In this document: piece after piece, positions 17,680-26,947 of the stretch
How positions within the stretch are numbered: position 1 is the stretch's first letter
Layout: each line of letters opens with the position of its first letter
NCBI RefSeq assembly: GCF_003386285.1
Contig: NZ_QPNC01000015.1
Span: 310,001 to 374,000 of the forward strand
Origin: Nocardiopsis sp. FIRDI 009
GTDB taxonomy: Bacteria > Actinomycetota > Actinomycetes > Streptosporangiales > Streptosporangiaceae
DNA length: 64,000 nt
Reading direction: 5' to 3'
Notes under the pieces: generated by a model
Seen by the model: only the letters and a program-made list of their open reading frames with translations
Database searches by the model: none
What the model was told of the DNA's origin: nothing
Made by a program: the position numbers and the translations under genes

Positions 17680-18501
17680 TCAGGAGTCGACGGAGACGAG
17701 TTCCAGCTCGGCGGTGTCCTCGAAGGTGATGTGGTCGTAGCCGAGCTCGTCGACGACCGGCGCGACCGGTTCGTTGCGCTGGGCCGGGTGGCGGACCTCG
17801 GAGTGGGCCCCGCAGCCGTGGTCGAGCGAGACGACCCGCCCGTCGTCGGGGGCGAACTCGTTGGTGCACACACCGAACATCTGGCGCAGCTCACCGGCGA
17901 GCGGGGTGAGGAAGCCGCAGGTGGCGCAGCGGGCGGGCGCGGCGGCCGCGATCGGGCTGCGCGGACCGGCCTCGCCGTTGTACCACCGTTCGGCGGCCTG
18001 CTCGCGGCCGACCTCGGAGAGCACGTGGCGGCGGCCGAGGCCGAGCTCCCACAGCATCTGCTGGTCGGCGCCCTCCTCGTCCAGTTCGCCCTCGGGCACC
18101 TGCGCGAAACCGGGGACGAGGCGCTCGTCGTCCTCGTCCGTGGGCAGGAGGTCGCCCGCGCCGAGGTCACCGGGGCGCAGCCGATCCTTCCAGGGCACCC
18201 ATTCGGGCGCGACCAGGGCGCCCTCGCCGGGGAGCAGAACGACCTCGTTGACCGTGACCTTCTTCGCGCGCGAGGCGCGGACCACGGTGACCGCGTAGTT
18301 CCACCCCGGGTAGGCGGGGTCCAGGCAGGTGAAGTAGTGGGTGACCAGGCGGGTGTCCTCGACCTGGGGGGCGCGCTGCTCCCCCACCCACTCGGGCCGC
18401 CCGACCTCGGCGGCCGCCGAGCGGGCCAGGTCCACCGCCTCGATACAGGCCTTGTCCGGTACAGGAGAACGTCGAGAAGGGCTCACGTTCCCCATTCTCA
18501 C
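17680..18501 (-). CDS. DUF3027 family protein
   Basis: About 270 residues of actinobacterial DUF3027: a conserved core CIEAVDLARSAAAEVG, then THYFTCLDPAYPGWNYAVTV. A zinc-ribbon-like CATCGFLTPLAGELRQMFGVC precedes DHGCGAHSEV, so four or more cysteines may bind metal. Starts at 18501 (GTG), 18495 (ATG) and 18486 (GTG) are all in frame. GAGAAT, 7 nt before the last, favours 18486. A large hairpin (about 17625-17668, CCCGGTCC/GGACCGGG) follows the stop. The family is conserved next to the cold-shock gene; function unknown. Confidence 0.87.
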   Translation of the reverse strand: MRMGNVSPSRRSPVPDKACIEAVDLARSAAAEVGRPEWVGEQRAPQVEDTRLVTHYFTCLDPAYPGWNYAVTVVRASRAKKVTVNEVVLLPGEGALVAPEWVPWKDRLRPGDLGAGDLLPTDEDDERLVPGFAQVPEGELDEEGADQQMLWELGLGRRHVLSEVGREQAAERWYNGEAGPRSPIAAAAPARCATCGFLTPLAGELRQMFGVCTNEFAPDDGRVVSLDHGCGAHSEVRHPAQRNEPVAPVVDELGYDHITFEDTAELELVSVDS

Positions 18502-18624
18502 TGATCGCGCGCACCGATTTGACCATGTCGAGGGTCAAGGTTCGCCCGGTTCCTCCCCCCGACCGGGTCTCGGCGCGCGGAGGCGGCCGCGCCCGGGGCC
18601 GCGGGCCGCCGGGCGGCAGCGGGG

Positions 18625-19008
18625 TCAGACGTCGAGGTCGTCGGCGACCACACGCAGGACGGACGCGATTCTGGACGCCTCTCGGCGCTCGGGATGGCGC
18701 CCCCGCCGGTAGCCCTCCGACAGGCCCTCCAGGAGCTTGATCAGGTCCTCGGTGATGACGACCATCTCGTCCGGCTTCTTGCGCCGGGCCTTGGCGACCG
18801 AGTGCTGGCCCTCCAGGAGTTTCACCTGGAGCGCCTGCGCGCCCTTGCGCCCCTCGGCCACGCCGAACTCGACCCTCTGGCCGGGCCTGAGCGTCGTCGT
18901 GCCCGCGGGCAGGGAGGAGGAGTGCACGAACACCTCACCGCCGTCGTCGCGGGTGAGAAAACCGAAACCCTTGTCGCCGTCGTACCACTTGACCTTGCCG
19001 GTGGGCAC
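18625..19008 (-). CDS. cold-shock domain protein with C-terminal extension
   Basis: 127 residues. The cold-shock OB-fold spans about 1-67, with RNP1 KGFGFL and RNP2 VFVHSS and the usual VKWYDGDKGFGF opening. A ~60-residue basic/helical tail (AKARRKKPDEMVVITEDLIK...) follows, giving a protein nearly twice a normal Csp. This long form beside DUF3027 is typical of actinobacteria. It binds single-stranded nucleic acid. GTG start with GAGGTC upstream and a long untranslated leader region. Confidence 0.9.
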   Translation of the reverse strand: MPTGKVKWYDGDKGFGFLTRDDGGEVFVHSSSLPAGTTTLRPGQRVEFGVAEGRKGAQALQVKLLEGQHSVAKARRKKPDEMVVITEDLIKLLEGLSEGYRRGRHPERREASRIASVLRVVADDLDV

Positions 19009-19551
19009 GTAGTGACCTCACGCTTTCGCTGTCAGGCACCGGGGTCCGGACACCGGGGAGCGTCCTGTCCGCCCTCCCACCCGTTCCCGTGGCGCCCCTG
19101 GATTGCCGGGGACGATGACCAAGGTACTGGGAGAGACCCTTCGGGCGCGAGGGTATATCTCACCCCCCGTGGCCGCGCGGACGCGCGTCGGGAACGGTCC
19201 GCCGACAGGTCCGCGACGCCCTTGCGGCCGGTCGGCTCGGGGGCCGGGAAGCCCCCGGCAGCACGACGAGGCCCGGAGGATGTCGGCGTCCGGGCCTCGT
19301 GCGTCGGCGGTGGCCCACGCACCGCTGAGCGCGGAGTGTGGGACGGGACTCGGCGGTGGCGCGGGCCACGCGACCTGTGCGGTGCCCGGACTGGAGACCG
19401 GGCCACCCCTGAGAACGCGACCGCCGCCCGTGCGGACGCGTCGGCGTAGGGACAGGTCTACACGAAGTCGTGGATTCGAAACGCGCCGCCACCAGCGGGG
19501 CGGAGAAGGCTATTCCGAGCGTTTGCCAAGCGATGACCCGGCGTGGGCGCC
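19009..19551. other. 543-bp stretch without a recognised gene; csp leader and two tandem hairpins
   Basis: I see no convincing coding frame. The left part (to about 19160) is presumably promoter and leader of the cold-shock gene; GATATACCC reads on the minus strand near 19150. Two adjacent stems follow: CGGGGGC/GCCCCCG (19238-19257) and a 12-bp perfect ACGAGGCCCGGA/TCCGGGCCTCGT with an 11-nt loop (19266-19300). These look like terminators or a structured RNA, but the nearest minus-strand gene ends 250 nt away. Confidence 0.5.
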
Positions 19552-20322
19552 TCAGCCCTCCACGGCCCCCTCACGGACACGGTGACCGGCCAGGGCGGCC
19601 CGCAGCGCCCTCGGGTACAGGTAGACCGCGGTCGCCAGGCACGCCAGGCCGAGTCCGATCACTCCCGTGTCGGGCAGCGACTCCTGGATGTACCGGTCGA
19701 CGAACTTGGCCTCGCCGTCCCACAGGAGCATCGCGACCGCGCAGGAGGCCACCGGCAACCCCACGCCGACCCACTTGTCGCGGGTGCTCCACACCCGGCT
19801 GAGCACGACCAGCGCGGCCGCGAGCACCCACACGAACGCCAGCTCCCACCACCACGGCACCGTCAGCAGCATCAGCCCCAGGGCGGCGGCCTCCCCCGGG
19901 CACGCGCGCACCAGGAGCGCCACACCGCGCAGGGGTCCCGGCCGACCCGCGACGGCCGCGTCGTCCTTCGGCCCCCCGCTCCGGTCGAGGAGCGCCAGGA
20001 GGCCCCGGTTGGGTCCGCCCCGCCACGGCGGCGGTTCCCGGTTGGCCTGCGCGGGCTTGGGCGGGATGAGTTCGTCGTCCTGGATGTCCAGGTCGCGGCC
20101 CTCGCACTCCCTGCGGACGAGGTCCTCCGGCGTGCCGAAGCACCGCAGGACGTCGCGGACCGCGTCGGGACCGGGGTCGCCCTCGGCCGCGCGGCGGGCG
20201 TCGATCCGCGAGCGGAGGTCGGCCAGGTAGGCGGTGCGCTCCCTGGCGGTCATCCGACCGTGCAGGATCAGGCCGACCTCGGACAGATAGTCGAGTACCA
20301 GTTGTTCCGAGCGCTGGGACAT
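19552..20322 (-). CDS. HAAS-like membrane protein
   Basis: 256 residues. A helical cytosolic N-terminus (about 1-80) resembles the HAAS signalling domain: LDYLSEVGLILHG, RTAYLADLRSRIDARR, and a CFGTPEDLVRRE motif. A proline-rich linker is followed by four membrane segments between about 120 and 240. HAAS proteins often sit beside PadR-type regulators; none is adjacent here. The ATG at 20322 is preferred because CAATAT ends 6 nt before it, with a fairly AT-rich divergent promoter region shared with the helicase-associated gene. Confidence 0.7.
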   Translation of the reverse strand: MSQRSEQLVLDYLSEVGLILHGRMTARERTAYLADLRSRIDARRAAEGDPGPDAVRDVLRCFGTPEDLVRRECEGRDLDIQDDELIPPKPAQANREPPPWRGGPNRGLLALLDRSGGPKDDAAVAGRPGPLRGVALLVRACPGEAAALGLMLLTVPWWWELAFVWVLAAALVVLSRVWSTRDKWVGVGLPVASCAVAMLLWDGEAKFVDRYIQESLPDTGVIGLGLACLATAVYLYPRALRAALAGHRVREGAVEG

Positions 20323-20462
20323 GACCCCATATTGGCCCACAATGACCTGGCTTTTAACCCTTATCCTTGGTTTTGGTCATCGAATTCTGCTCGAATTCGG
20401 CCGCGCGTCCGGCGACGAATGGTAGCGGGGCACACGCGCGCGACGCGCGGGACGACATCGCT

Positions 20463-20468
20463 TAGCGT
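20463..20468 (+). promoter_or_regulatory. -10 box of a leaderless promoter (helicase-associated gene)
   Basis: TAGCGT ends 7 nt before the ATG at 20476; no ribosome-binding site is seen. Confidence 0.45.
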
Positions 20469-20475
20469 GGACACG

Positions 20476-22941
20476 ATGAGCGACAACGCACCGCCCGGCC
20501 GACAGCACCCGGGAGCGGACCGGCACCATCCGGGTGCGGAGGGTCACGATACGGCCTCCCGCCCCCCGACGTTCACGTCCTGGCTGCGCGGCCGCTCGGA
20601 CGAGGACCTCGCCGCGCTGCTGGCCGCCCGGCCCGACCTCGCCCAGCCGGTGCCCGCCGACATCGGCGCCCTGGCCGCCCGCGCGACCAGCCGCAACGCG
20701 GTCCTACGCGTGCTGGAGCGGCTCGACCGCTTCACCCTCCAGGTCCTGGAGTCGGTCGTGGCGCTCGGCGACGACCGGCTCCGCGAACCCGTCGGCGTCC
20801 CTCCCGCCGACCTGGCCGCCGCCCTCGGGCTGAGCCCCGTCCCCGCCGACGACCCGCTGACGCGCGCCCTCGACACCCTGCACCGGCTCGCCCTGGTCTG
20901 GCCCGACCAGGGGCGGCTGCGCCCGGTACAGGTCCTGCGCGACCTCCTCCCCCACCCCGCGCGGCTCGGTCCGCCCGCCCGCGCCCTGCTCGCCGCCCTG
21001 CCGCACGGCACGGTCAAACGGCTCGCCGACGACCTGGCGCCCGACAGCACCGCCGCCACCCCGGTCGAGACGGTCGCCACCCTCCTGTCCGACCCGGCAC
21101 GGGTGAACGGCCTGGTCGCCCAGGTCGGGGCGCCCGCACGCAGGCTCCTGGACAGCATGGCGTGGGGACCGCCGAACGGCACCGTGTCGGACGCGCGGCG
21201 CGAGGTCAGCCTGGCCACGGCGGCGTCCCCGGTCGAGACGCTCCTCGCCCGCGCCCTGCTCGTCCCCACCGGGGACGACACACTGACCCTGCCGCGCGAG
21301 GTCGGCCTGGCGCTGCGCGCGGGACCGCTGTTCCGGGAGGTCACCACCGGACCGCCGCCGTTCCAGGGCACGGAGAACCCCGGCGACGCGGTCACCCGGG
21401 CCGCGGCGGGGCAGGCGTTCACGGTGCTGCGGGCGGTCGAGGAACTCCTGGAGCGCTGGTCCCAGGACCCCGCGGCCGTGCTCCGCAACGGCGGGATGGG
21501 CGTCCGGGACCTGCGCCGCGCCGCCCAGACGATGGACACCGACGAGACCACCGCCGCCCTGCTCGTGGAGACCGCCCACGCCGCCGGGCTGATCGGCGCC
21601 GACGACCGGGTCGCGGGCGAGTGGCTGCCCACCCGCGAGTACGACCTGTGGCGGGAGAGTCCGCCCGAACGGCGGTGGCTGCGGTTGGCGTCGGCCTGGC
21701 TGGAGTCGGACCGCGTCGCCGCGCTCACCGGGTCCACGGACTCCGGTGGCCGGGCGCGCAACGTGCTCGGCCCCGGGCTGACCCGGCCGGCCGCGCCGCA
21801 GGCCCGCCGGGACGTGCTCGGCGAGCTGGCGACCGCCGCGCCGGGGTTCGCGCCGCTCCCGGACTCGTTGGCCGTGCGCCTGGCCTGGCGTCGGCCCCGC
21901 CGGCAGTCCCCCGTGTACACGGAACTGGTGCGGGCGGCGGCGGACGAGGCGGCCGTGCTCGGCCTGACCGGACGCGGGGCCCTGGCCGACCACACCCGTC
22001 CGCTGCTGGACGGTGACGAGGACGCGGCCGCGCGGGTGCTGGCCGCCGAACTGCCCCGCCCGCTCGACCACGTCCTCCTCCAGGGGGACATGACCGCGAT
22101 CGCCCCGGGGCCGCTGGTGACCGAGCTGGCCCGGGAGCTCGCGCTGGTCGCGGACGTGGAGTCGACCGGCGGTGCCACGGTCTTCCGCTTCACCGAGGAC
22201 TCCGTGCGGCGGGCGCTCGACGCGGGTCGGGGCGTCGCCGACATCACCTCCCTGCTCGAACGCCACTCGCGCACACCCGTGCCCCAGGCGCTGCGCTATC
22301 TGGTGTCCGACGTGGGCCGCCGCCACGGGCGCCTGCGCGCCGGGGCGGCCGCCAGCTACCTGAGGTGTGACGAACCGGCGGCGTTGGAGGAGCTGGTCGC
22401 CGACCGCCGCACCGAGGACCTCGGGCTGGTCCGTCTGGCGCCGACGGTGGTCGCGAGCCGGGTCAGCCGGTCGGCGCTGGTCGAGCGGCTGCGGCAGCTG
22501 GGCTACCACCCGGTTCCCGAGAGCGGGGACGGGAGCATGCGCCTGAGCCGCCCGGAGGTGCGGCGCGCCGAACCGGCGGACGCGCCGCCCCCGGCCGAGG
22601 CGGCCTCGCCCGCCGAGCTGGTGCGGGCGGCGGTCCGGGCGGTGCGCGCCGGGGACGAGGCGGCCACGGCGGCGCGGCGTCCGATACCGCTCCCGGCGGA
22701 CGGTCCGCCCGGTTCACGGGCGAACGCGGTCATGGCGGCGCTCACCCACGCGGCCGGTGAGGAGCGGCGGGTGTGGATCGGCTACACCGACACCGACGGG
22801 CGCCAGGTGAGCCGGATCGTCGAACCGTCGGGGGTCGACGGGGGCTTCCTGACCGCCTACGACACGACGCGCGCGGCCGTGCACCGGTTCGCGATCCATC
22901 GGATCACCGCCGTCGCCGAACTGGAGCGGACCGCGGACTGA
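20476..22941 (+). CDS. helicase-associated (XPB/Ssl2-like, Helicase_C_3) protein
   Basis: 821 residues. The protein lacks helicase motifs. It has tandem winged-helix-like regions, a central RPLDHVLLQGDMTAIAPGPL block typical of the Helicase_C_3/XPB-Ssl2 domain, and a C-terminal WYL-like strand set (RRVWIGYTDTDGRQVSRIVE; HRFAIHRITAVAEL). Actinobacteria carry this gene a few kilobases from XPB helicase, as here (24781), suggesting a partnership in DNA repair. The start is set by the -10 box. Confidence 0.87.
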   Translation: MSDNAPPGRQHPGADRHHPGAEGHDTASRPPTFTSWLRGRSDEDLAALLAARPDLAQPVPADIGALAARATSRNAVLRVLERLDRFTLQVLESVVALGDDRLREPVGVPPADLAAALGLSPVPADDPLTRALDTLHRLALVWPDQGRLRPVQVLRDLLPHPARLGPPARALLAALPHGTVKRLADDLAPDSTAATPVETVATLLSDPARVNGLVAQVGAPARRLLDSMAWGPPNGTVSDARREVSLATAASPVETLLARALLVPTGDDTLTLPREVGLALRAGPLFREVTTGPPPFQGTENPGDAVTRAAAGQAFTVLRAVEELLERWSQDPAAVLRNGGMGVRDLRRAAQTMDTDETTAALLVETAHAAGLIGADDRVAGEWLPTREYDLWRESPPERRWLRLASAWLESDRVAALTGSTDSGGRARNVLGPGLTRPAAPQARRDVLGELATAAPGFAPLPDSLAVRLAWRRPRRQSPVYTELVRAAADEAAVLGLTGRGALADHTRPLLDGDEDAAARVLAAELPRPLDHVLLQGDMTAIAPGPLVTELARELALVADVESTGGATVFRFTEDSVRRALDAGRGVADITSLLERHSRTPVPQALRYLVSDVGRRHGRLRAGAAASYLRCDEPAALEELVADRRTEDLGLVRLAPTVVASRVSRSALVERLRQLGYHPVPESGDGSMRLSRPEVRRAEPADAPPPAEAASPAELVRAAVRAVRAGDEAATAARRPIPLPADGPPGSRANAVMAALTHAAGEERRVWIGYTDTDGRQVSRIVEPSGVDGGFLTAYDTTRAAVHRFAIHRITAVAELERTAD

Positions 22942-23133
22942 CCCCGCTCGTCCCTCCGGGCGCGTGGCCGTCGCGCCCACCCGGGCCACGAGCGGAGAGC
23001 GGGAACCGCGCCGCGGGCGTCCGCCGGGGGAGGGCCCCGACACCGACACGAAGCGTTCCCCCGGACTGGTGGCGGGTGACGGGCGGGCTACTGTGGTGCC
23101 GTTGGTCGACCCGCCGACGGTGAGAGACACGCC

Positions 23134-23568
23134 ATGAGCAACGCATCGCTGCCCCCCGGGGCATCGTCCCCCCGCGACCACGGACGTGACGGTGAGCGCG
23201 GCCGCCAGGCGTCGGTCGGCCCCGGAGCCGCCGACCGCCACGACGGCGGTCGCGAGGTCGGCGACGACCGCCCGACCGTGGGGGCGGGCGGCGCCAACAG
23301 CTCGACCATGGCCCTGATCCTGCACGCGTTCACGTTCCTGTGCTGCGCGAACTGGCTCTTCGGGGTCGCCGGGATCGTGTTCGCGGTGCGGGCCGGTCAC
23401 GCCCGCGACCGGGGGCGCCCGGACCAGGCGGAGACCCTCACGCGTTATTCCTGGTACTGCTTGGGAGCGGCGGGCGTGATGTTCTTCGTCATGATGGTGT
23501 TGACCTTCGTGACACTCACGCAGGCCGGATCGTGGATCGAGGGTATCGTCCCGATCTCGAACTACTGA
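23134..23568 (+). CDS. CD225/dispanin-like small membrane protein (copy 1 of 3)
   Basis: 144 residues. A disordered charged N-terminus (about 1-55) precedes a two-helix CD225-like domain. TM1 is ALILHAFTFLCCANWLFGVAGIVFAV with the hallmark double cysteine. A short basic loop with an Asp/Arg-rich turn leads to TM2, LGAAGVMFFVMMVLTFVTL. The loop motif before TM2 (LTRYSWYCLG) matches copies 2 and 3. Role unknown; family members alter membrane properties. Confidence 0.72.
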   Translation: MSNASLPPGASSPRDHGRDGERGRQASVGPGAADRHDGGREVGDDRPTVGAGGANSSTMALILHAFTFLCCANWLFGVAGIVFAVRAGHARDRGRPDQAETLTRYSWYCLGAAGVMFFVMMVLTFVTLTQAGSWIEGIVPISNY

Positions 23569-23662
23569 TCGCCGACGGGTGAACCACGGGTCCGTGTACG
23601 GCGTCTGACCGGGAGGAACGGAGAATGCGGCGGAGGGCGACGAGCGGGGAGCGCGACGGCCT

Positions 23663-24109
23663 GTGATCGGCGGGAGTGGCCCCAGGGCCTTCTGGGAGCG
23701 GGAGCGGGGCTCCGCTCTCCGGCGCTCCGTGCCCGCAGACGGCGGCGCTCCTCCCCCCACCCGAACGCCCGCCGCCGCACCGCCCCCCGGTCTCCGGCCC
23801 GCGACGGCCCCCCGGCCGGTCGGGCCGCCCCCGCGCGTGGGCGGCGCCGTCGCCGCCCTGGTGGTCGCGGTCCTCACCCTGGCGATACCCGCCCTGGGCG
23901 TGTCCCTGGGGCTGTGGTTCTTCCTCCTGCTGACCAACATCCCCGGGATCGGGCTGGGCGTCACCGCCCTGGCGAAGGTGCCCGACACCGCCGAGGTCGA
24001 GCGGTTCCTCCGCTACACCTGGGCCTGCAACCTCGCCTACGTGGCGATGTCCGTCGTGTTCCTCGTCCCCGTCCTGGTCCTGGTGGCCGTGACGGCCTAC
24101 TACTCCTGA
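23663..24109 (+). CDS. CD225/dispanin-like small membrane protein (copy 2 of 3)
   Basis: 148 residues from the GTG at 23663, or 126 from an in-frame GTG at 23729. The N-terminus is Pro/Ala-rich and disordered. TM1 (VAALVVAVLTLAIPALGVSLGLWFF) and TM2 (AYVAMSVVFLVPVLVLVAV) flank the conserved loop ALAKVPDTAEVERFLRYTW. A strong Shine-Dalgarno GGGAGG lies before an ATG at 23625 that opens a 13-codon frame ending in a GTGA overlap with the 23663 start. This is either a leader peptide or a trace of a frameshift. TM1 lacks the double cysteine of the other copies. Confidence 0.65.
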   Translation: MIGGSGPRAFWERERGSALRRSVPADGGAPPPTRTPAAAPPPGLRPATAPRPVGPPPRVGGAVAALVVAVLTLAIPALGVSLGLWFFLLLTNIPGIGLGVTALAKVPDTAEVERFLRYTWACNLAYVAMSVVFLVPVLVLVAVTAYYS

Positions 24110-24165
24110 CCCCGCCCCTCCCCCGCCCACGTACGCCTCCCCCGAGACCACTGGAGGACCCGTCG

Positions 24166-24621
24166 ATGAAGGACGACTGGCGACACCACCAACCCCCCGG
24201 CCCGGAGGGCTACGACTACGACGCCGGAACGGGCGGCTACCTCCCTCCCCCGGGTTACGACTCCCCGCCCGGCTACGGCGTGTCACCGGGGTACGGTCCC
24301 CCGCCCCCGGCCTTCAGCCCCTCCCCGGGGTACGGGACCCCTCCCGGCTACGGCGTCCCGCCCGGGTACGGCGCGCCGTACCCGGAACCGCCCGGCCAGG
24401 CCAGCACGATCGTCGCCCTGGTCATGTCCATCCTCATGGTGACCTCCTGCTGCAACGTCCTCGCCATCCCGGGGATCGTCTTCTCCGCGATCGCCCTCTC
24501 CGAGAAGCGCGACCACGGGCGGGCCGCCCGGTTCAGGAACTACGCCTGGATCACCAACGCGCTCAGCGTGGTCCTCGTCGTGCTGTTCTTCGTCGTCATG
24601 ATCGCCGTGGACACCGCCTGA
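24166..24621 (+). CDS. CD225/dispanin-like membrane protein with PGYG repeats (copy 3 of 3)
   Basis: 151 residues. Residues about 15-80 are a tandem low-complexity array of P-P/S-G-Y-G units (at least six). TM1 is IVALVMSILMVTSCCNVLAI with the CC motif, then IPGIVFSAIALSEKRDHGRA, FRNYAWITN and TM2 ALSVVLVVLFFVVMIAV. The repeat resembles the Gly/Tyr/Pro tails that mediate condensation or cell-surface interactions. CTGGAGG lies before the ATG. It is the last of three tandem paralogues before XPB. Confidence 0.78.
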   Translation: MKDDWRHHQPPGPEGYDYDAGTGGYLPPPGYDSPPGYGVSPGYGPPPPAFSPSPGYGTPPGYGVPPGYGAPYPEPPGQASTIVALVMSILMVTSCCNVLAIPGIVFSAIALSEKRDHGRAARFRNYAWITNALSVVLVVLFFVVMIAVDTA

Positions 24622-24780
24622 CCCCGGTGACCGGGGGTTTCACCCCCTCCGGGCATGATCGGGGGATCGGGCGCGTTGCACCTGACGCCGCCCGCACAGA
24701 GGACTCCGCGCGGGAGGGGAACCCTCCCGCGGAGTGCCGTCGGCCCCAGTCCCGTCACGCCCACGAGTGAGAAGGTCCGT

Positions 24781-26427
24781 GTGTCCTGCCTGATCGTCCA
24801 GTCCGACAAGACTCTCCTCCTCGAAGTCGACCACGAGTCCGCCGAGGAGTGCCGCCGCTCCATCGCCCCCTTCGCCGAACTCGAACGCGCCCCCGAGCAC
24901 GTGCACACCTACCGGATCACCCCGCTGGCGCTGTGGAACGCGCGGGCGGCCGGGCACGACGCCGAACAGGTCGTCGACGCCCTGATCCGGTTCTCCCGGT
25001 TCCCCGTCCCCCACTCCCTGCTGGTGGACATCGCCGAGACGATGGACCGCTACGGGCGGCTGCGACTGGTCGGTGACCCCGCCCACGGCCTGGTCCTGGA
25101 GTCCTCCGACCGGGCGGTGCTGGAGGAGGTCGTGCGCGCCCGCAAGCTCAGGGGCATGCTCGGCGAGCGGCTGGACGAGGACTCGGTGGCCGTGCACCCG
25201 AGTGAACGCGGCAACCTCAAGCAGGCGCTGCTCAAGATCGGCTGGCCCGCCGAGGACCTGGCCGGGTACGTGGACGGTGAGGCGCACCGGATCGAGCTCG
25301 ACCAGGACGGGTGGGAGCTGCGCGGTTACCAGAAGGAGGCCGCGGAGAGCTTCCACGCGGGCGGGTCCGGCGTGGTCGTGCTCCCCTGCGGCGCGGGCAA
25401 GACCGTGGTCGGAGCCGCGGCGATGGCGATGACCGGCGCGACGACGCTGATCCTCGTCACGAACACGGTGTCGGTGCACCAGTGGCGGTCGGAGCTGCTG
25501 CGGCGCACGTCGCTGACCGAGGACGAGATCGGCGAGTACTCCGGCACGCGCAAGGAGATCCGGCCGGTCACCATCGCGACCTACCAGGTGATGGCCGCGC
25601 GGCGGAAGGGCGTGTACACCCACCTGGAGCTGTTCGACGCCCGTGACTGGGGGCTGGTGGTCTACGACGAGGTGCACCTGCTGCCCGCGCCGATCTTCCG
25701 GATGACCGCCGACCTCCAGGCGCGGCGCCGCCTCGGCCTGACGGCCACGCTCGTGCGCGAGGACGGCCGCGAGGGGGACGTGTTCTCCCTGATCGGCCCG
25801 AAGCGCTACGACGCTCCGTGGAAGGACATGGAGAACCAGGGCTGGATCGCCCCGGCGGACTGCGTGGAGGTGCGCGTGGACCTGTCGGAGTCCGAGCGCC
25901 TCGCCTACGCGACCGCCGAGCCGGAGGACCGCTACCGGTTCTGCGCCTCGTCGGACGCCAAGACGACGGTGGTGCGGGAGATCGTGCGGCGCCACTCGCG
26001 GGACCAGGTCCTGGTGATCGGGTCCTACATCGACCAGTTGGACGAGTTGGGCGCGTCGCTGGACGCCCCGGTGATCAAGGGCGAGACCCGCAACAAGGAG
26101 CGCGAGCGGTTGTTCGACGCCTTCCGTTCGGGTGAGCTGCGGACGCTGGTGGTGTCCAAGGTCGCCAACTTCTCGATCGACCTGCCGGAGGCGGGGGTGG
26201 CCGTCCAGGTGTCGGGGTCGTTCGGGTCCCGTCAGGAGGAGGCGCAGCGGCTCGGCCGGGTGCTGCGGCCCAAGACCGACGGCCGGACGGCGCGCTTCTA
26301 CGCCGTGGTCGCCCGGGACACCCTCGACCAGGACTACGCGGCGCACCGGCAGCGGTTCCTCGCCGAGCAGGGGTACGCCTACCGGATCACGGACGCGGGC
26401 GACCTGCTCGCGGGGGACGAGATCTGA
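24781..26427 (+). CDS. DNA repair helicase XPB
   Basis: 548 residues of superfamily 2 helicase. An N-terminal XPB-specific domain starts LIVQSDKTLLLEVDH. Walker A is LPCGAGKT (201-208), the DEVH box is YDEVHLL (about 295-301), motif III/IV is RLGLTATLVREDG, and motif VI is QRLGRVLRPK. This is the bacterial XPB, a 3'-5' DNA-dependent ATPase. The GTG at 24781 matches the usual start just before the LIVQSDKT block. It follows the CD225 trio and is paired at a distance with the helicase-associated gene. Confidence 0.94.
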   Translation: MSCLIVQSDKTLLLEVDHESAEECRRSIAPFAELERAPEHVHTYRITPLALWNARAAGHDAEQVVDALIRFSRFPVPHSLLVDIAETMDRYGRLRLVGDPAHGLVLESSDRAVLEEVVRARKLRGMLGERLDEDSVAVHPSERGNLKQALLKIGWPAEDLAGYVDGEAHRIELDQDGWELRGYQKEAAESFHAGGSGVVVLPCGAGKTVVGAAAMAMTGATTLILVTNTVSVHQWRSELLRRTSLTEDEIGEYSGTRKEIRPVTIATYQVMAARRKGVYTHLELFDARDWGLVVYDEVHLLPAPIFRMTADLQARRRLGLTATLVREDGREGDVFSLIGPKRYDAPWKDMENQGWIAPADCVEVRVDLSESERLAYATAEPEDRYRFCASSDAKTTVVREIVRRHSRDQVLVIGSYIDQLDELGASLDAPVIKGETRNKERERLFDAFRSGELRTLVVSKVANFSIDLPEAGVAVQVSGSFGSRQEEAQRLGRVLRPKTDGRTARFYAVVARDTLDQDYAAHRQRFLAEQGYAYRITDAGDLLAGDEI

Positions 26428-26484
26428 CGGCGCCGGGACGCCCCGGCCGGCACGCGCGGTTCGCGGGGCCCGGACCCGCGGGGG

Positions 26485-26721
26485 TCACAGCGACGGCAGA
26501 CCGCCCATGACGTACGTGCCCACGGCGATCCCCCAGGCGATGAGGGAGTAGGTGAGGGTGCGGGCGCGCAGGAGGCGGTCGCCCCGGACGGACGGCGCGG
26601 CGAACGCGGCGACGAACAGGGCCAGCCCGAGGAACGCGGGGACGGCGGAGGCCAACGCGAAGAGCTGTGTCTGGGTCGCGCAGGTCGTGTAACCCTCGCT
26701 GCCGGGATCACCACAGAACAC
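26485..26721 (-). CDS. small two-helix membrane protein
   Basis: 78 residues from a GTG at 26721 with a good GGGGGA site 5 nt upstream. The N-terminus has three cysteines (VFCGDPGSEGYTTCATQTQ gives two). Two membrane segments follow (LFALASAVPAFLGLALFVAAFA; TYSLIAWGIAVGTYVMGGL). A longer frame back to 26880 exists but lacks a ribosome site. No family recognised. Confidence 0.6.
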   Translation of the reverse strand: MFCGDPGSEGYTTCATQTQLFALASAVPAFLGLALFVAAFAAPSVRGDRLLRARTLTYSLIAWGIAVGTYVMGGLPSL

Positions 26722-26947
26722 GTCGTCCCCCGATCGATGCGGTCGGTCTGAGCGGTACTCCCCGACCGTACCGTTTCGGCAAGGGAGCGATCGCCGCTGA
26801 GGTTGACCGTATCCCCCGGAGGGGATGCCTCCCCACCAGCCATACCGAACCAGATTCTGTTTTTTCGTGACCCACGGCACGTTTTCTCTTTACACGAGAG
26901 TCATCTGTGTCCAACCATGAGGTCAGTCCGCCCCTGGAGGTCATCCC

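Noticed and set aside
19462..19492. TTCGAA sequence resembling a tRNA T-loop
   Set aside because: Flanking bases cannot form the 5-bp T stem, and no acceptor or anticodon stems could be found.
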